Source: Sclerurus mexicanus (lineage: Eukaryota; Chordata; Aves; Passeriformes; Furnariidae). Taken from it: DNA of 64,000 nt. Where the stretch lies: the NCBI GenBank assembly GCA_013396755.1, contig VWZF01003613.1, positions 782,548 to 846,547 on the forward strand, given 5' to 3'. Below the pieces are notes generated by a model, which was not told the DNA's origin, did not search any database, and was given only the letters and a program-made list of their open reading frames with translations. Shown here in pieces: positions 50,779-63,728 of the stretch; positions within the stretch are counted from its first letter, which is position 1, and every line of letters begins with the position of its first letter. The position numbers were made by a program, and so were the translations under genes.

Positions 50779-52142
50779 CTTTTATTCTTATAGCACACAA
50801 AAGTGCTATAGTCACTGCCAAGCATAAATAAAACATGTTTTGAAATGTAATTTCAGACAAGATACAGGGGTTTTCTCTAGCTTCTGTATATCCCTTATGT
50901 CCCAGTTATCACGGAGTCAAAGAGCACGCTTTCCAACTCAGATTTTAAACTCAGTTTGGAGTTTTGTGACTTTTTACAGTTGTACTGCAGTTGCAACCCA
51001 CAGAAACTAAACTGACCGTGGAGAGTACTGGCAACAAGCGATCACATGCACAGCTGCATGCCTCAAAAGAATTTTAAAGCAGGAATTTGAGTTCAGGATA
51101 GAGTGCTGCCACATCTGAAAAACTCAGTTACAGTTCCAGCAGAAAAGGTGAGCTCTAGTTGTCACAGAGAACAACTGGCCCTCTGGTTCTGCTGGAAAGA
51201 AATATTCTCTGTGGTAGAACTGGACAAGGACTCATTCACAGGTTCTTGAAGATCAGGCAGCCTTCAACAAACTGTAGTTCAATATCTGTAAAATAGAGCT
51301 AGTAATTCTTTCTTCCTACAGTTTTTTTTTGCTCATATTTTAGTATCCTCAGTGATCTACTTGTCAGTTCTCAGACTGAGCTTTTGCTATTGTTTGAAGC
51401 CTGTTGGCAATATGGTAACTGCAAACATCATTGTGTCAAGCCTAGCAGTCTGTGAAACCACTCTATGAGAAAATATTAATCAGTGCTCTAGACAGAGAAA
51501 ATACTGTGTGCAATTCAGTGTCCAGTGATTTGGATGAGGCTCAACCTTACACTAACAAAAACAAGCTTGTAATACTAAAATCAAAGCAAAACTGAAATTA
51601 AGAAAAGGAAAGTAAGAAGCAAATAACACCACACTTGTTACTGCTACACAGTCCTAAACTTGGCAACCAGCAGTGCTTGAATGCAAGTTTGTTCCAAATT
51701 TCAAATCAATAAAATCATGGTACTGAAAGCTTCAGTGTAGGAACAGTTATTCCATATACTCAGTTCTGAACAGAGAAAAATTACACTTGCTCAGGTGAGA
51801 AAATTCACCTTTGTTTCAGAGAAATCACATACTTAAAGTTCATTTAAATGTTTGTGGAGTTAGTGCTTGGGGGGTAATTAAATATTTGGGGAAAATGTAA
51901 ATTAAATATTACGTTCAATAATGTTGCTTAATATTTGTCCTGTTTTTCTAAGAAATGTATTTTTTAATCCTGTTACTGCATCATAGGTATTTCAGAAATA
52001 ATACCACTTAGAAGAAAAAACTCTAAAATATTCAACAGTTCCTTTAAACTGAAGTAGAGTTCAGAAAAACACCATTCCATACTAAGCCTTGGCACTTCAG
52101 CCTTTGGTTGGCTACTACATAATTTTATGTATACAGTCATCT

Positions 52143-52188
52143 AAAAAAAAAAAAAAGAAAAGAAAAAAGTTCTTTTTTTAAAAAAAAA
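52143..52188. repeat. A-rich low-complexity tract with a central T-run
   Basis: A-runs interrupted by G, then seven T bases, then nine A bases. Confidence 0.8.
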
Positions 52189-52480
52189 GTACAAAACACA
52201 AGGATTTTTATATTTTGAAGTTGGCACATGGTTTACGTCTCTTGGGAGAATATTGGTTCCATCTTATTAGTCACGCTTTCCAAACGGAGGTTAAAGTTCC
52301 CAGAATCTAAGCAATAGACAGAGTTACACTTTCCCTACTGGTTGTTACCTTTTTCCTTAGCACTGACCTGCTGATGAACTCTGGGTCAATAGAGGTAGAA
52401 AAAAAGATGTTAGTTGTGAGAAAAGGAACTGAACCATAGAAGGATCCATTGATAAATGTATTCAGTCAGTGTTGTTCTCT

Positions 52481-52500
52481 GTGTGTGTGTGTGTGTATGT
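52481..52500. repeat. (GT)n microsatellite
   Basis: Eight perfect GT units and a degenerate end. Confidence 0.88.
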
Positions 52501-55500
52501 GAACACGCACTTGCACATCACCAAACATAAATTCAGCAGTGAGGCTGAACTTGGGTTTTGAGTTATGTTGAAATTTTATTTACTTACTAAGTACTTTAGC
52601 GTTGAGGTTGTGTAGCTAACCTTCAAATTGTGACCTGAACATAAACTGTTATTTTTGCTGGTGAGTGTGTGAATGACAGCACTGCTTTTCTGTTACAAGA
52701 AAGCAAGATCTTTCAAAGAGCTTTTATAGATAGTTGTATCTTGATATGTACAGCAGGCCTTTACCCAGGTCCCCTGCAGAGCAGATTTGCCATCTCTAGT
52801 CATGATATGTAAGCAAGCCTCTTTCCATCACAGGCTATTTAACTTCTCCAGTCTTCTGTGATGTCTTTCACCTGAATCAGCTTTCTCTCTCCTGTGGTCC
52901 TCTCCGTTTTCTGTCCTACCTGTTTTGTCCTCCCTTCCATTCCTCCAACATCTTCTGGGCCTCTTTCAGCACTAGTGACATTAGGCTGAGTAGTGTTAGT
53001 GGTCAGACAGTAAAATGTGTTAACAACATTACACAGGTAAATGCAGCTGCTGGATTTCAGGTAAGATTTCACTGTCTTCTAATGAAAAAAATTATTCAAC
53101 CACTTTTAAATTATTTTTTCCCAAGATGTCTTAAAAGTTTTGGCTATATGTTAGAATCCTGTTCTTTATACTTATGGTGAAATATAGAAGTCATGGTTCT
53201 GGCTCAGTAACAAAGAAAATGGAAGAAATATATACTGCTATAATTTTCTATAGTGAACATTTGTTAGATGTAGGTGGAGTTCATTATAGCAAGATAAAAA
53301 TTGGTATCTATATACTTAGGATGAAATGCAGAATCTTTTCCCTTTTACTTCAGAAATATGGGGAATAGCAATATTTAACATTCTGGAATGTGAATGCCTA
53401 TCTGCTCCTACACCCACCTCATTAATGGATGGCCACTGAGGCATTGACTAGACTGAAGGAATGCCCCTGCTCTACATGAAAAACCTCAAGTCAAACTCTA
53501 GTGTGTTATCAGTGACAGGCTCTCATAAAGCACAGAAAGTTACCATGGCTCAAAAAAACTGCCATGACTTCCTCTGTAACCTTGGCCAAGTCATTTAATT
53601 TTTATTTGCCTTTGTTACCATTAATACAATTACAGTAGACAACATATTCTCTTCAAGCCTTGCACTCTGCATTATTTTCACTGAGAAAAGCTAGAGGTGT
53701 CTGTAAGATGGTGCTGAGCACTCCAGTAGCTGCCCAAATCAAACATTTCTCCACTTCTTGCAGGAGAATGAACATTAAATAATAAAAATTCTAATGAAAT
53801 TAGTTTCCTAATATTTTTATAAAATATAATTATTATTGTAAAGATAATAACCCATCTTTTTTTCTGTCTGGTTTAAGAATATGTGAAACTAAATCTAATC
53901 TCTCTTTTTATTTCTTTTGTCAAGCCTTATATTTTGTGACTGTGTATTCAGCGATCAGTTCTTATTCTGCTGTTCTAAGACTATTGCCTATATTTGCATT
54001 AATTGAAATGGATAATTGAGGTAGTAATACTGTCAGTCTCAGATTCAGCAGGGCAGTCTCTGCTCAGAAATAATGTGACAGTTCCTGGCTTTGCATTGGG
54101 ATTGGCCGCAAGCCTCCACTTGTAGTATAATCGTTGATAAAATATTTTAATATTGCCAGGAGTAGAACTGTCATGGAGCTCAGCCCTAACCTTTGAGAAG
54201 TGTTTGCCTATGGATGTGTTAAATACATCTCAGTAGGGTAGCTGTGCACTGAGAGAAGATGGACATGAAGACAGATTCCAAACTGCAGAATAAAGACTAG
54301 CTTGCATGGGAAACATGCACATCCCTGAAACAAGGACCTTGTAATGCTGTCACTGATGGCCCATCTTTCCCCATCATGTTACTGTTATGGAGAATCTAAT
54401 TTGGACAGGAAAAAAAAAAATCTCTTTGGGTTAAGCACTGTATTTCCTTAGCTAGATGATGATGTGTATAATACAGCTTTACCCATTCTAAAATAGTTAA
54501 AGTATATAAGTTGTTTCTTGTCATTTAAATTGCAAATTATCCTACAGTTCTTATGAGAATCATCTCTGTGGTACACGTTCAGAGTTTTCAAATATTGCGT
54601 GAATATGCTGCCCAATTCAGCTAAGCACTAGCTTTAGTACAAAATACTTCTTGTACTAAACTTCAGACTGTTCTGAGTGATTCTGGGAGCTGTTTCTATT
54701 GCTTCTCAGAAGGAGCAATAGTACACAAAAGGAACTTTCTGGCCATGTCAGCACAGCTGCAAATAGCAGAGGAGTCCATGTTGCCATTTCATGACTCAAA
54801 GAAAGAGAATGTCCCTCAACCCTGCATTTCCATCCTACCCAAACCTCTTCAGTTCGTAACAACTGCTAAAACTGTTGATTTGGAGAGCCATATCCTTTGG
54901 ATCTTTTGTTTTCCTGCCTATGGGGAAATGGAGAAGTTCTTAAAGATTCTAAAAGTGGTTTGAGCTCATATATATTGCCTGTTGTTAGTGCAGGTGTACC
55001 AGCTACTTGCTGCAAAGTGGTGGGAGTTACAGGAAAGACCTATTTTACAGTTGCAAATGTAAGATTTGTCCAGAAGTGTCCAGGGAAGAGCTTTTGTGTA
55101 ATGGCTGCATTGGCAGCTATAAATAAATGGGAAACTTTACTGAAGGAAGGGAAGAGAATCAAATTAACTTGAGAATGCAGAGTATTCAGGAACAAGTGAA
55201 GAGCTATCTCTTGAGCTACTACACGTATTCTTTGTGTGCGTGGCAATATTCCAGTGATAGCACAATGTTTGCAATTTTGCCTGAATACTGGCTGTTTTCG
55301 TGGTTGGATGGCTATTTTTCCACATTTGGAGGATGGAAAATAATAGAATAATCAAAAAACTTGTAGTGCATCTACTGGGCAATAATGCTCATTTATAGAT
55401 ACTAAACAGCAATGGATCACTTTGTAGCGAAAGTACCAGGACATGCTGGTGTGGAATTGCTTGATGCCTGCTTGTTGTATAGGTGTATATGTGGGAGAAG

Positions 55501-55659
55501 GGTGGATTACCTTTGTGGCTGTGGTGTTGGGGTTTTGCTTGCTGTGGATAATCAGTGAACTGGTGTATGGAAGCATCTTGGTGACAGTTTAATGATGACT
55601 TGGTGCTGCTTGTGTATAATCCCTCCCCCACCCATGACAAACCTTTTCCCAGTTGGGGC

Positions 55660-55930
55660 TGGAGGAAATGAGTAATGCTTAACCCATTTGTGTGATCAAT
55701 TCACTTAAGCAGCTACTGTGAAATGTTAATCACAACTTTAATTTGTACTGCATTAGCATTTTGATTAACTTGTAGGCTTGCTAGCACACTTGAAGCACTT
55801 TTACTCATAGTTACAGCTCGGAAATGACTTTTTGATTAATTAAGTTTGTTAGACAGCAGCTGAGCTTCCTGAATGCTAACCTTATGGGGCTAAAAGTTCA
55901 GGAGAAAGTTACTTGGAATAACTGTTGCTG
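55660..55930. promoter_or_regulatory. Candidate conserved non-coding element
   Basis: A dense set of words occurs in 270 bp: TGTGATCAATTCACTTAAG (NKX-like CACTTAA), GTTAATCAC (HNF1-like half site), CTTTAATTTG, GCATTAGCATTTTGATTAAC, TTTTTGATTAATTAAG and CAGCAGCTGAG (E-box). No homopolymers interrupt it. It is one of the most enhancer-like blocks in the window, but conservation is untested. Confidence 0.35.
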
Positions 55931-58900
55931 TTGAAAAGGATTCTTGTGAATGCAGTCCAAAAATTTTAATTATTGACAAAATATTACATTCCTGTTTTTG
56001 AAACTGTATTTTCATGGTTTTGGTAGATTTGTGTAATATTTTATAGAAATGCCATCTTTAAGACATTGTTTATCTTAGGAAACTGGGATTTATTGACAAG
56101 AGATTTTTATCAAAAATGTTTTATTGTTTTTGCAGTTCACTAGTGTGGTAGATAGTATCAATTTATTAATCAATAATTTGAAAATAATTTGGATACTGAG
56201 ACTCAACAAGTTCTGAACATGTTGGGTTATCCCCTATCAAGTTTACATTGCTGGTATCACAATCCATAGCTGCTTTTATCTCTGAAAAATTATTTTTAAA
56301 AAATCAGTGAGAACCCAAGGGGTGCACTCCACTAAATGTAGACAGTAAATGATTTGTCCTTTCCCTGGTTCTGAAAATACTAATAATGTTACTATGGAGG
56401 CTAAAGGATGAATGCAAGGATAGGAATCTTACGAAGCAGCTAGGAAGGTTGTAATTTGCATACATCAGTGAGACCTTTATGATGATGGGAGAATGAAGAA
56501 TTAGTCTCTCATAGGGAGTAGTAGAGCAAATGGAAGAGGGAACTGAATATGCTTGTAAAAAAGTGAAGGGAAGGGGGATACAGAGGGCAGTATAAAAGGA
56601 GTGCCTTCTGAATAGAATTAATTACATCTTATTCACTATATATCTGATAGAGTACTAGGTGGGGGTGCTGTGTAGACTGAAACCACACAGCTGTACAACA
56701 ATTATTTGACTGATCTGAAAGAACTCCTCCCCATTCCCAAATTAAAACATTTTTAAAAAATAATTTTAGATTAGACCTCTGAAGTGCAAAGGTGTTGTAG
56801 ATACCTGTTTTACTGATATATAACATACCAAAGGTGACCTTAAACCTTCTGTAAGAATTCTTCAAATAAATTCCAACTTTTTGAGTCAGTTGCTGTTTCT
56901 GGGATATATAATTAAAGCATCATAATTTATATAAAAACATGAAAGTTAGAGTATATAGCATGCTTTAATATCTGGAAAAATATTTGTACTAGTACAATAT
57001 CGAGTCTCGTGCAGATCATAATACAATCTTACATATTGGAATGCTGCCTATGTTTGAAGCATGTGCAAAAAAAGATTTATTATCCTGAATTCATAGTTTT
57101 TAGTAGAGTGGGTAAAATGCATACACTTTTGCCTATTATTATCTATAAATATCTGTCATATGAACTCTGTAGTCTTAAATAGCAGTAATTAGGAATTTTA
57201 ATATATCTTTGGATTTAAACTCATATTTCTAACTGAATTCTAGTCCTAGACAGCAGAACTGACATTAATATGCAGTGAAGACAACAGTGGGGATATTCTG
57301 ATTATTTGTTATTAGAATACTACACACAATAAGTTCAGGTACAAAACCCAACCAGTCTGCTTTTCGATGTAGCTGTGCAGTAGGAGTTTGAAATATTTTA
57401 GTCTTACACAGTCCATTGAATTAAAAACCTGTTCTCGTCCTCAAAGCATCACTGCAAAATAAAACTTGTATTTTTTTGGCTGATAATGTGTTTGATTTAT
57501 ATTAAATAAACTTTCAAGTCTAAGGTCTTTCTGCATAGAGGACTGTTTACATTACTGTACCAAACTTCAATTTCACAAATAAAGGTGCTCATGAAAGTGT
57601 CATAGCCTGTGCAGCACCGACACAAAAAATAAAATTAGCCTTCTAAAACTAGATAAATTTGAGCCATGTAATTCACCCTGAGTACACCTGAAGCTTCAGC
57701 CCCCACCCACCAATTCATTGCCACCAATGGCATCACTGTAGGCAATCGACTTTTGGCTGAGTAATCACAGATGTAATTCTCAACTGCAATAGCACTTCTT
57801 ACATTTCTTTAGCTTGCCTCTGTATCCAGAGTGGTTATCATTGTAGCTTCATTTACACATCCCTTAAATACAATGTAGCCACAAAATATTAACATTTATA
57901 TTTACGATGTTTACAGTACACTTACATTTACAGGATTTAAGTAGAAATGCTTTGTATATTCAGAGTTATATGAAAAGTCACTTCAAACAGAAGAAGAAAT
58001 TATTCCAAGCAGTATGCAGTCTGTGTTAATAAGATGCAAGCTCTTTCATTTTAACACTTCAATAACTTAAAGGAAAAAGCCATTTAAGTTATTTGAGTAG
58101 ATCAGAAATCCTGCTAGTTGTGCAGTCGCTGGTCCCCTGCCACCTACGCAGTCATACAAGAGTGATCCAGTGTATCTGACTTTCTAACGAAGGATGTGAA
58201 AGTAATACCAAAAACAGTGTTAACACTTTGCCAAAAAAATCTGAAATAAAGGATTTTGCAATCAGAATGTTTTGGTTGCTAGACTAAATGTCTTAAATAG
58301 GTAGGGGGTGAGTTGGCAGGATGAGTTCATTATGGAACAATTTAGTATCTGTTACTTTGAAGACATATTCAGAGTGCTTAAAAACACCAGAGAAAATCAA
58401 TATTTTGCTATCAGTGTGTTTTCCTATCAGTCAGTGTGCCATACACCCACATCTCCCACATCTTGCCTCCATTTTTGCTTTCCCTCAAGCTAGGGAATTA
58501 TAAACCATAATTTAAATTCCAAGCGTCAGTAGTAACTTTGGCTAGAAAGAGACAGGCTATTAAATCTCGGGTTCATGTTGGACCAGAAAGGTACAGTTTG
58601 TTCAATTTAAATCAATCAGTACTTAAGGATAACCAACCACTGCTCCTGAAAATAAGAAAATGAAACCCTGATCATACATGCTGAGGGTTTCATCTTAATG
58701 CACTCCTGGAAAGATGAAAGCAATAGCAAGATTTTGATGCAAACATTTTGACATTCAATTCTGAATATCATCAGAATGAGAATTTTTGCCATACTTGACA
58801 GGTATACCTGCATCAATCATTTGTTAAGCATCAGCATATTTGTCCTACCCCTGCCATGGTTAATAGGTTGTTGCTTCCAATGTTGGTACAAGACAAGCTA

Positions 58901-59824
58901 TTTTTGATAATGACTGACAAAATGTAAAGGAGGTGTCATTAATTGCTATTATTACTGTGTAGTTGTCCAAGTGTGACACTTAGAAGGCTTAACAGCTATT
59001 GCCTGAATCTTTCATGAAAACCCATCTCAGTATAGGCCTCTGCTGTTAGTCTTCTAAGTGCAGAAGAAGCCTCAAAGAAGATGATGGTAAACATATTTTC
59101 CGTCATAACAAGCAATACTTCCCTTGACTCAATCTATTTACCCCATCTTTCCTACTTTAGGTTAAAAAGTGGTGGACTTACAGCTTTTTTTTTCTTTTTA
59201 ATTTGTTGGTTTACCAAAAAATATGTATATGGGATTTTTTTCAGTAAGTAAAAGCATCTTTACTGTTTTGCCATTTCACTTCTTGCACTCATTATCCTCT
59301 TCTCTTAGTTTTTTTCTCTATGATGAAATTATCCTGTGTTGGTTTGAAATTCTGGGACAGAAAGAAAGGCAGATAACCAGTTTGTGCCATTTCTCAATTT
59401 AGAATCTTAATCTGTTCCAATAGTATCACCTATAAGATATTTAGAAATTAATTACTGCTTCACAAAATAAGAGTTAAAGAAATTACTAATTTATATAAAA
59501 TTATAATATAAAATTATATAGAAATAGCAACAAACCAAACAGGTAACAACTGGATAAACTAGAGGGACTAAATATATTATTCATCAAATAAAATAAGTAT
59601 TAAATACTTAAATCTTTTGCCTTCCATATTATATTCTTTATTTAGTTGCTTACATTTACATTTGAAATTAGGGGAATGACTCAATTTGTTACCTTGAGTA
59701 TTTATAGGAATTTCAGTAACCATTTAAGTATCAAGCATCTGTGTGTTTTACACTTAGTGGAAAATGAAACATGTGGGGGTTTCCAAGGCAGCAGATGAAA
59801 CAAGCCAACTTTACCATTGTAATG

Positions 59825-59855
59825 NNNNNNNNNNNNNNNNNNNNNNNNNNNNNNN
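59825..59855. other. Assembly gap (31 N)
   Basis: Unresolved bases inside the intron. The five bases immediately before the gap and the five immediately after it are both taatg. Confidence 0.99.
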
Positions 59856-60124
59856 TAATGACTTTTTCACAATGTCACTGTCTTGGATTTCACATCCAGA
59901 TAGAGATGCTGTGAATAAATTCTATGGGTGAAGAAGCAGAAAATAAGGAGGAAAAGAGGATTTGCCATGTGGATTCATTTTAACAATGTGGAACACAGAG
60001 TCTCACACACACAGGCTTTCCTTACTCCCTACGGGATATCTGTCTGTAGGCCTCCATCAATTTCTAGGAGATTTTCTATGTGAAAGGATCCTCCAATTAA
60101 TTTCAGTGTATAGCTTGTTTTAGA

Positions 60125-60240
60125 TTTATCTTTCTCTTACATCTTCTCTCTTCCTTTCCCCTTTTCAAACCTCTTTTAAGAGGGGGAGAGAGGGATAGAT
60201 TTAAAAAAAAAAAGGGGAAGAAAAAAAAAAGGGAAACAAA
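60125..60240. repeat. Pyrimidine-rich tract switching to a purine-rich tract
   Basis: A CT-rich stretch (about 60125-60175) is followed directly by an AG-rich stretch (about 60179-60240). A short perfect hairpin, CCTCTT-TT-AAGAGG, sits at the switch point. Low-complexity DNA of this type can adopt non-B structure. Confidence 0.65.
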
Positions 60241-62914
60241 ACAATATTATACGTGTATCCTCAGATGCATCTTATGAAATAGCAGTGCTTCATGCTGACT
60301 GAAAATACAACTTACTGTATTCTTCTTGTTGCTTATGAAAAATACAGAATATCTACACACCCATTATTCTTCACATATATGCAGCGGTCTCATTACCGAG
60401 GAACATGATGTTTCAGGCTATGTCAGAATAGCAGAAAAGAAAGAACAAGACTCAGGTAGTGGAGTACAGGAGACAGATACCAGACTGTCTCAGCAATACA
60501 TTCAGAGACATAGACTGTACTGTATGGGTAGTCTTCAATGTATTTTAAAATGTGGAAACAGGTAAAGAGTGACTGAGTCTAAGAGATGGACTTCAGTCTG
60601 ATACATGATGACAACAATTTCCCCCTTACCTGACTGAAAATCATGTGAACCAATACATAAATCTACAGGCCACAAAGCTGCTCCTTTCAAATGCAATTTC
60701 TAACATATTTTTTCTAAAAAATAATGCTACCTGGAAATCACCTTGGTAAGCCAAGTGAAAAGACACAAAAAGAAAACCAATAAGGTTGTGTTGTGAGATA
60801 CTAGTTCTCGGGTCAGTAGGAATGTTATTAGAGAGTTTCAGGGTGCTATGACTCTCCCTACAAAAAAAGACATTAAATGTTAAATCTAGATCTTTATAAG
60901 CTGAAAGGCACTTCATCCACAATTTGTAAGAAGTGAGACACCATTTGTGTAATACAGGGTAACACTTTAAATATTTTTTTAAGTGCCACTGATCTTATTA
61001 CCCCAATCTGGAAAAAAGACCTGTTGAAATTGCATTGTAAACTGCTAAAATAAACTGTGTGACTGGCCAGGAGTGAAACTAACTTGTGTCTTTAAAGTCA
61101 GTATTTCTCTAGAATCAGTGTAATTTAATTGAAATAGCTCTGCATGTGTAAACAACTCCTTTGTTTAAAGAAGATTTCACTGTTTAGTTTGCCTTAAGTA
61201 AATGCTGCCTTTTGTTTGTCTGTAAAACATTTGATTAAATGTAGACTTACATAGACAGCTTCTCCTCATTACACTAGTGACTGGAAAATAAGTTTAAATG
61301 GTGCAGGTATCTGCTGTCTAAGTAAGTATCAAACAATATCATTTGTGTTTACAAGAAAAACCCATGGAAACATCTGAAGCCTAGTCCTAAAATCAAACTC
61401 TTCTAACACCAAGATGGTATTTAAAGAAGTGTTGAAACTGTTGAATATACCAGATTCTTTCCTTGCTTTCTTTAAAAAAATAATTTCTAGTATTTATTCA
61501 AACTCCAAATTTCCTGCATGGCAAACTACTTTTAAATGCATGACTTTCTATTGAATTAGAGTGTTGTAATATGAGGACCCACACTTTATTGTAATTGTTA
61601 TTGTAGTGAACAACAAAATAAGCAAGACAACTAACATAGCATCATTTTCTTCACCAGCTGAAATCCTTCTATAAATCATAATTCTTTCAATGTACTCTAG
61701 ACAGGGTGAAAAGTATACTATATATTCTAATAAATGTGTTTGATATTCATAAAAGAATAAACATTGAAACCACAAGTTCAATGTTTGATTCTTTTTCCCT
61801 TGGAAGAACTCCTAAATTCACTTTCAGACTAATGAAACAGAATTTAAGTCCAGCTAAGAAAAAAGAGAAGTGGAACAATTTTTTCATGTCCATAGGGCCA
61901 TTCACAATGCAAAATCCATAATGATTTAGCTTTAGATCTTTATTATAGTCTTACTTATACTATACCTTTTATTTGTATTGTCAAAACATAGAAATGGAAC
62001 AGAAACTCATGAGACATAGAAGGCAGTATGATTGTTAAGACTTTGAAGTCTGATATACAGCTGGATAGGGGTTTTTTTGTTTGCTTATGTTTTCTGTGTA
62101 CTTGGGGAAAGCTTTTCAGAATCAGGGTAGAGAAGCCAAAGGAGAGACAGCCAAGTATCCCTCATTCTCAAGACAGTCACTGTTTACAATGCAAAGGGTG
62201 AAATCCATGATGTTATAGCTGACTGCTCTTACTTGCCCTAGGTAAAATACAAGCTATTTAGTAAGCTTTCTTCAAGATTTCAAGTTAGGTGTCAGTGTTC
62301 AACAAAACCTCAAAAACACTCATTAAGCTAAATTTTAGTGGTTTTATCTAGTCCAATTCAAGGAATTTTTTAAGTCCTTAGGTTGAAATGGGAATAGTAA
62401 CTACTACTAGTAAATGACTACTATTAATTTTTGAGCAAATGTGAATATATTGGTGGTGTTCTTAAATAGTTCAAGGATATTTGAATAATTACATAATTCT
62501 GAGAAACCTCTTATGTCATAATTTAAACAAATACTGCAGTTAATTGTAACTTCTTCTGTTGCAGTTAATGTTGAGGTTTATTCCCTTCATTCTGTATTGG
62601 TTTATGTAAAAGAGCAGTTATTTGTAAGGAATAGATACTACCTTCTATTCTCACCCCAAAACCATGGTGTAAATAACCTTTTCAAGCGTAAGAGTTGTTG
62701 ACAATACAGGATTTAATTTATCTATTTTCAAGGTTAATTCAAAAGGTGTCTACGACCATCAGTAGAGGCTGAAGTAAATTCCTATGTTGAAAGCCTAGAA
62801 ATCCCTGTACATTCAATATTAAATGCATGCTCTTACTTATGTGAAGCAAAGGTACACAACTGTATTTCCATTCTTCTTTTTTTTTTATTTATTTAATATG
62901 TCTCCTTTGATTAG

Positions 62915-63066
62915 GCAATGCTGGATGTTGCAGCACATCATGGCTGGCTGGTGACTGCTCTGAATATAACCAATCTGGTGCAGATGCTGGTTCAGGGTAG
63001 ATGGATACATGACTCTTCCCTGCTTACTTTGCCCAATATAGAGCTACAACATCTTTACCTTTTTCG
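62915..63066 (+). CDS. ASCC3: ASCC3 exon 14: Sec63-type domain
   Basis: This exon encodes 50 residues from AMLDVAAHHG to HLYLF and two bases of an arginine codon. GWLVTALNITNLVQMLVQGRW is a helix-turn-helix part of the Sec63 domain. SSLLTLPNIE is the conserved loop after it. The acceptor is ctttgattag and the donor cg|gtatgt. The 511-nt intron to the next exon is unremarkable. The residues EL-QHLY where mammals have EN-HHLH (from memory) are mild changes. Confidence 0.96.
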
Positions 63067-63577
63067 GTATGTAATTCTTTTAAGCATTAACAGGTTTGCA
63101 ATTTCTTTCCACTTCCAACTGCTGATTGTGTTTGAATGTCATTGTTGTGCCTGAGAATGTTCATTAATGAATCAGAAGCAGAACTCTGTCTTTCACAGTG
63201 ATGCTCTCCCAAATGGATTTTCTGTTTCTGTTTTCAATATTCATTGATTAATTAGCCCTCACAGATTATTTTGAGAACCATGATTCCAGACAAATTAACA
63301 AGAGATCACTGGAAGGGTTCCAAGTCCTAACAAATCTAACTCTGTATGTTAATTATCTCTTTATTTTAATCCATTTTAAAACTACATTAGTATCCATCTT
63401 AACATCATAGATAATGCTACACTCTATATATGCCTAGATGATGCAGTAATTAAGGCTAACCAAAAATAAATGACCAGCCTTTAATAACAGAAACCAGTAT
63501 TGAGTTTTACCACCAAAACAACTGAATACAAATGTTTGCTTTCCTTCCCTGGGCATATGTTTTGCTGTCTATATCAG
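63067..63577 (+). other. ASCC3 intron (0.5 kb)
   Basis: AT-rich, nothing notable. It ends in ctatatcag. Confidence 0.85.
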
Positions 63578-63728
63578 GAAGTGGAGCCAAGGCCAAAGGA
63601 AGAGTGTTCATGGAGGTTACCAAGGACCTATCGAGTGCCTTCCCGAACTAATGGCTGCCTGTGAAGGAAAAGAGAATGTTTTTGCTTCCATTGTGGACAG
63701 TGAGTTGCAAACAACGCACATTTCACAG
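63578..63728 (+). CDS. ASCC3: ASCC3 exon 15, last in window: Sec63-type domain
   Basis: The first base completes an arginine; 50 residues from KWSQGQRKSV to TTHISQ follow. PIECLPELMAACEGKENVFASI aligns clearly with the mammalian sequence, fixing the frame. The first 17 residues (KW then SQGQRKSVHGGYQGP) diverge strongly from mammals as I remember them, and the last residues TTHISQ also differ. The acceptor is atatcag and the donor cag|gtaaca. The remaining C-terminal part, with the Ig-like section of the Sec63 domain and the stop codon, lies beyond the window. Confidence 0.94.

Larger units (their letters stand above)
50368..62914 (+). other. Large ASCC3 intron (12.5 kb)
   Basis: No gene was recognised. 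It contains an imperfect 20-bp tandem (50739-50778), A/T-rich low complexity (52143-52188), a GT microsatellite (52481-52500), a motif-dense block (55660-55930) and an N gap (59825-59855). A pyrimidine-to-purine switch lies at 60125-60240. ORFs around 54745-55640 overlap on both strands without a consistent frame and are judged spurious. It ends in gattag. Confidence 0.85.

Noticed and set aside
54745..55640. Cluster of overlapping ORFs on both strands
   Set aside because: The frames conflict with each other and match no known protein. It is a chance effect of locally less AT-rich intron.
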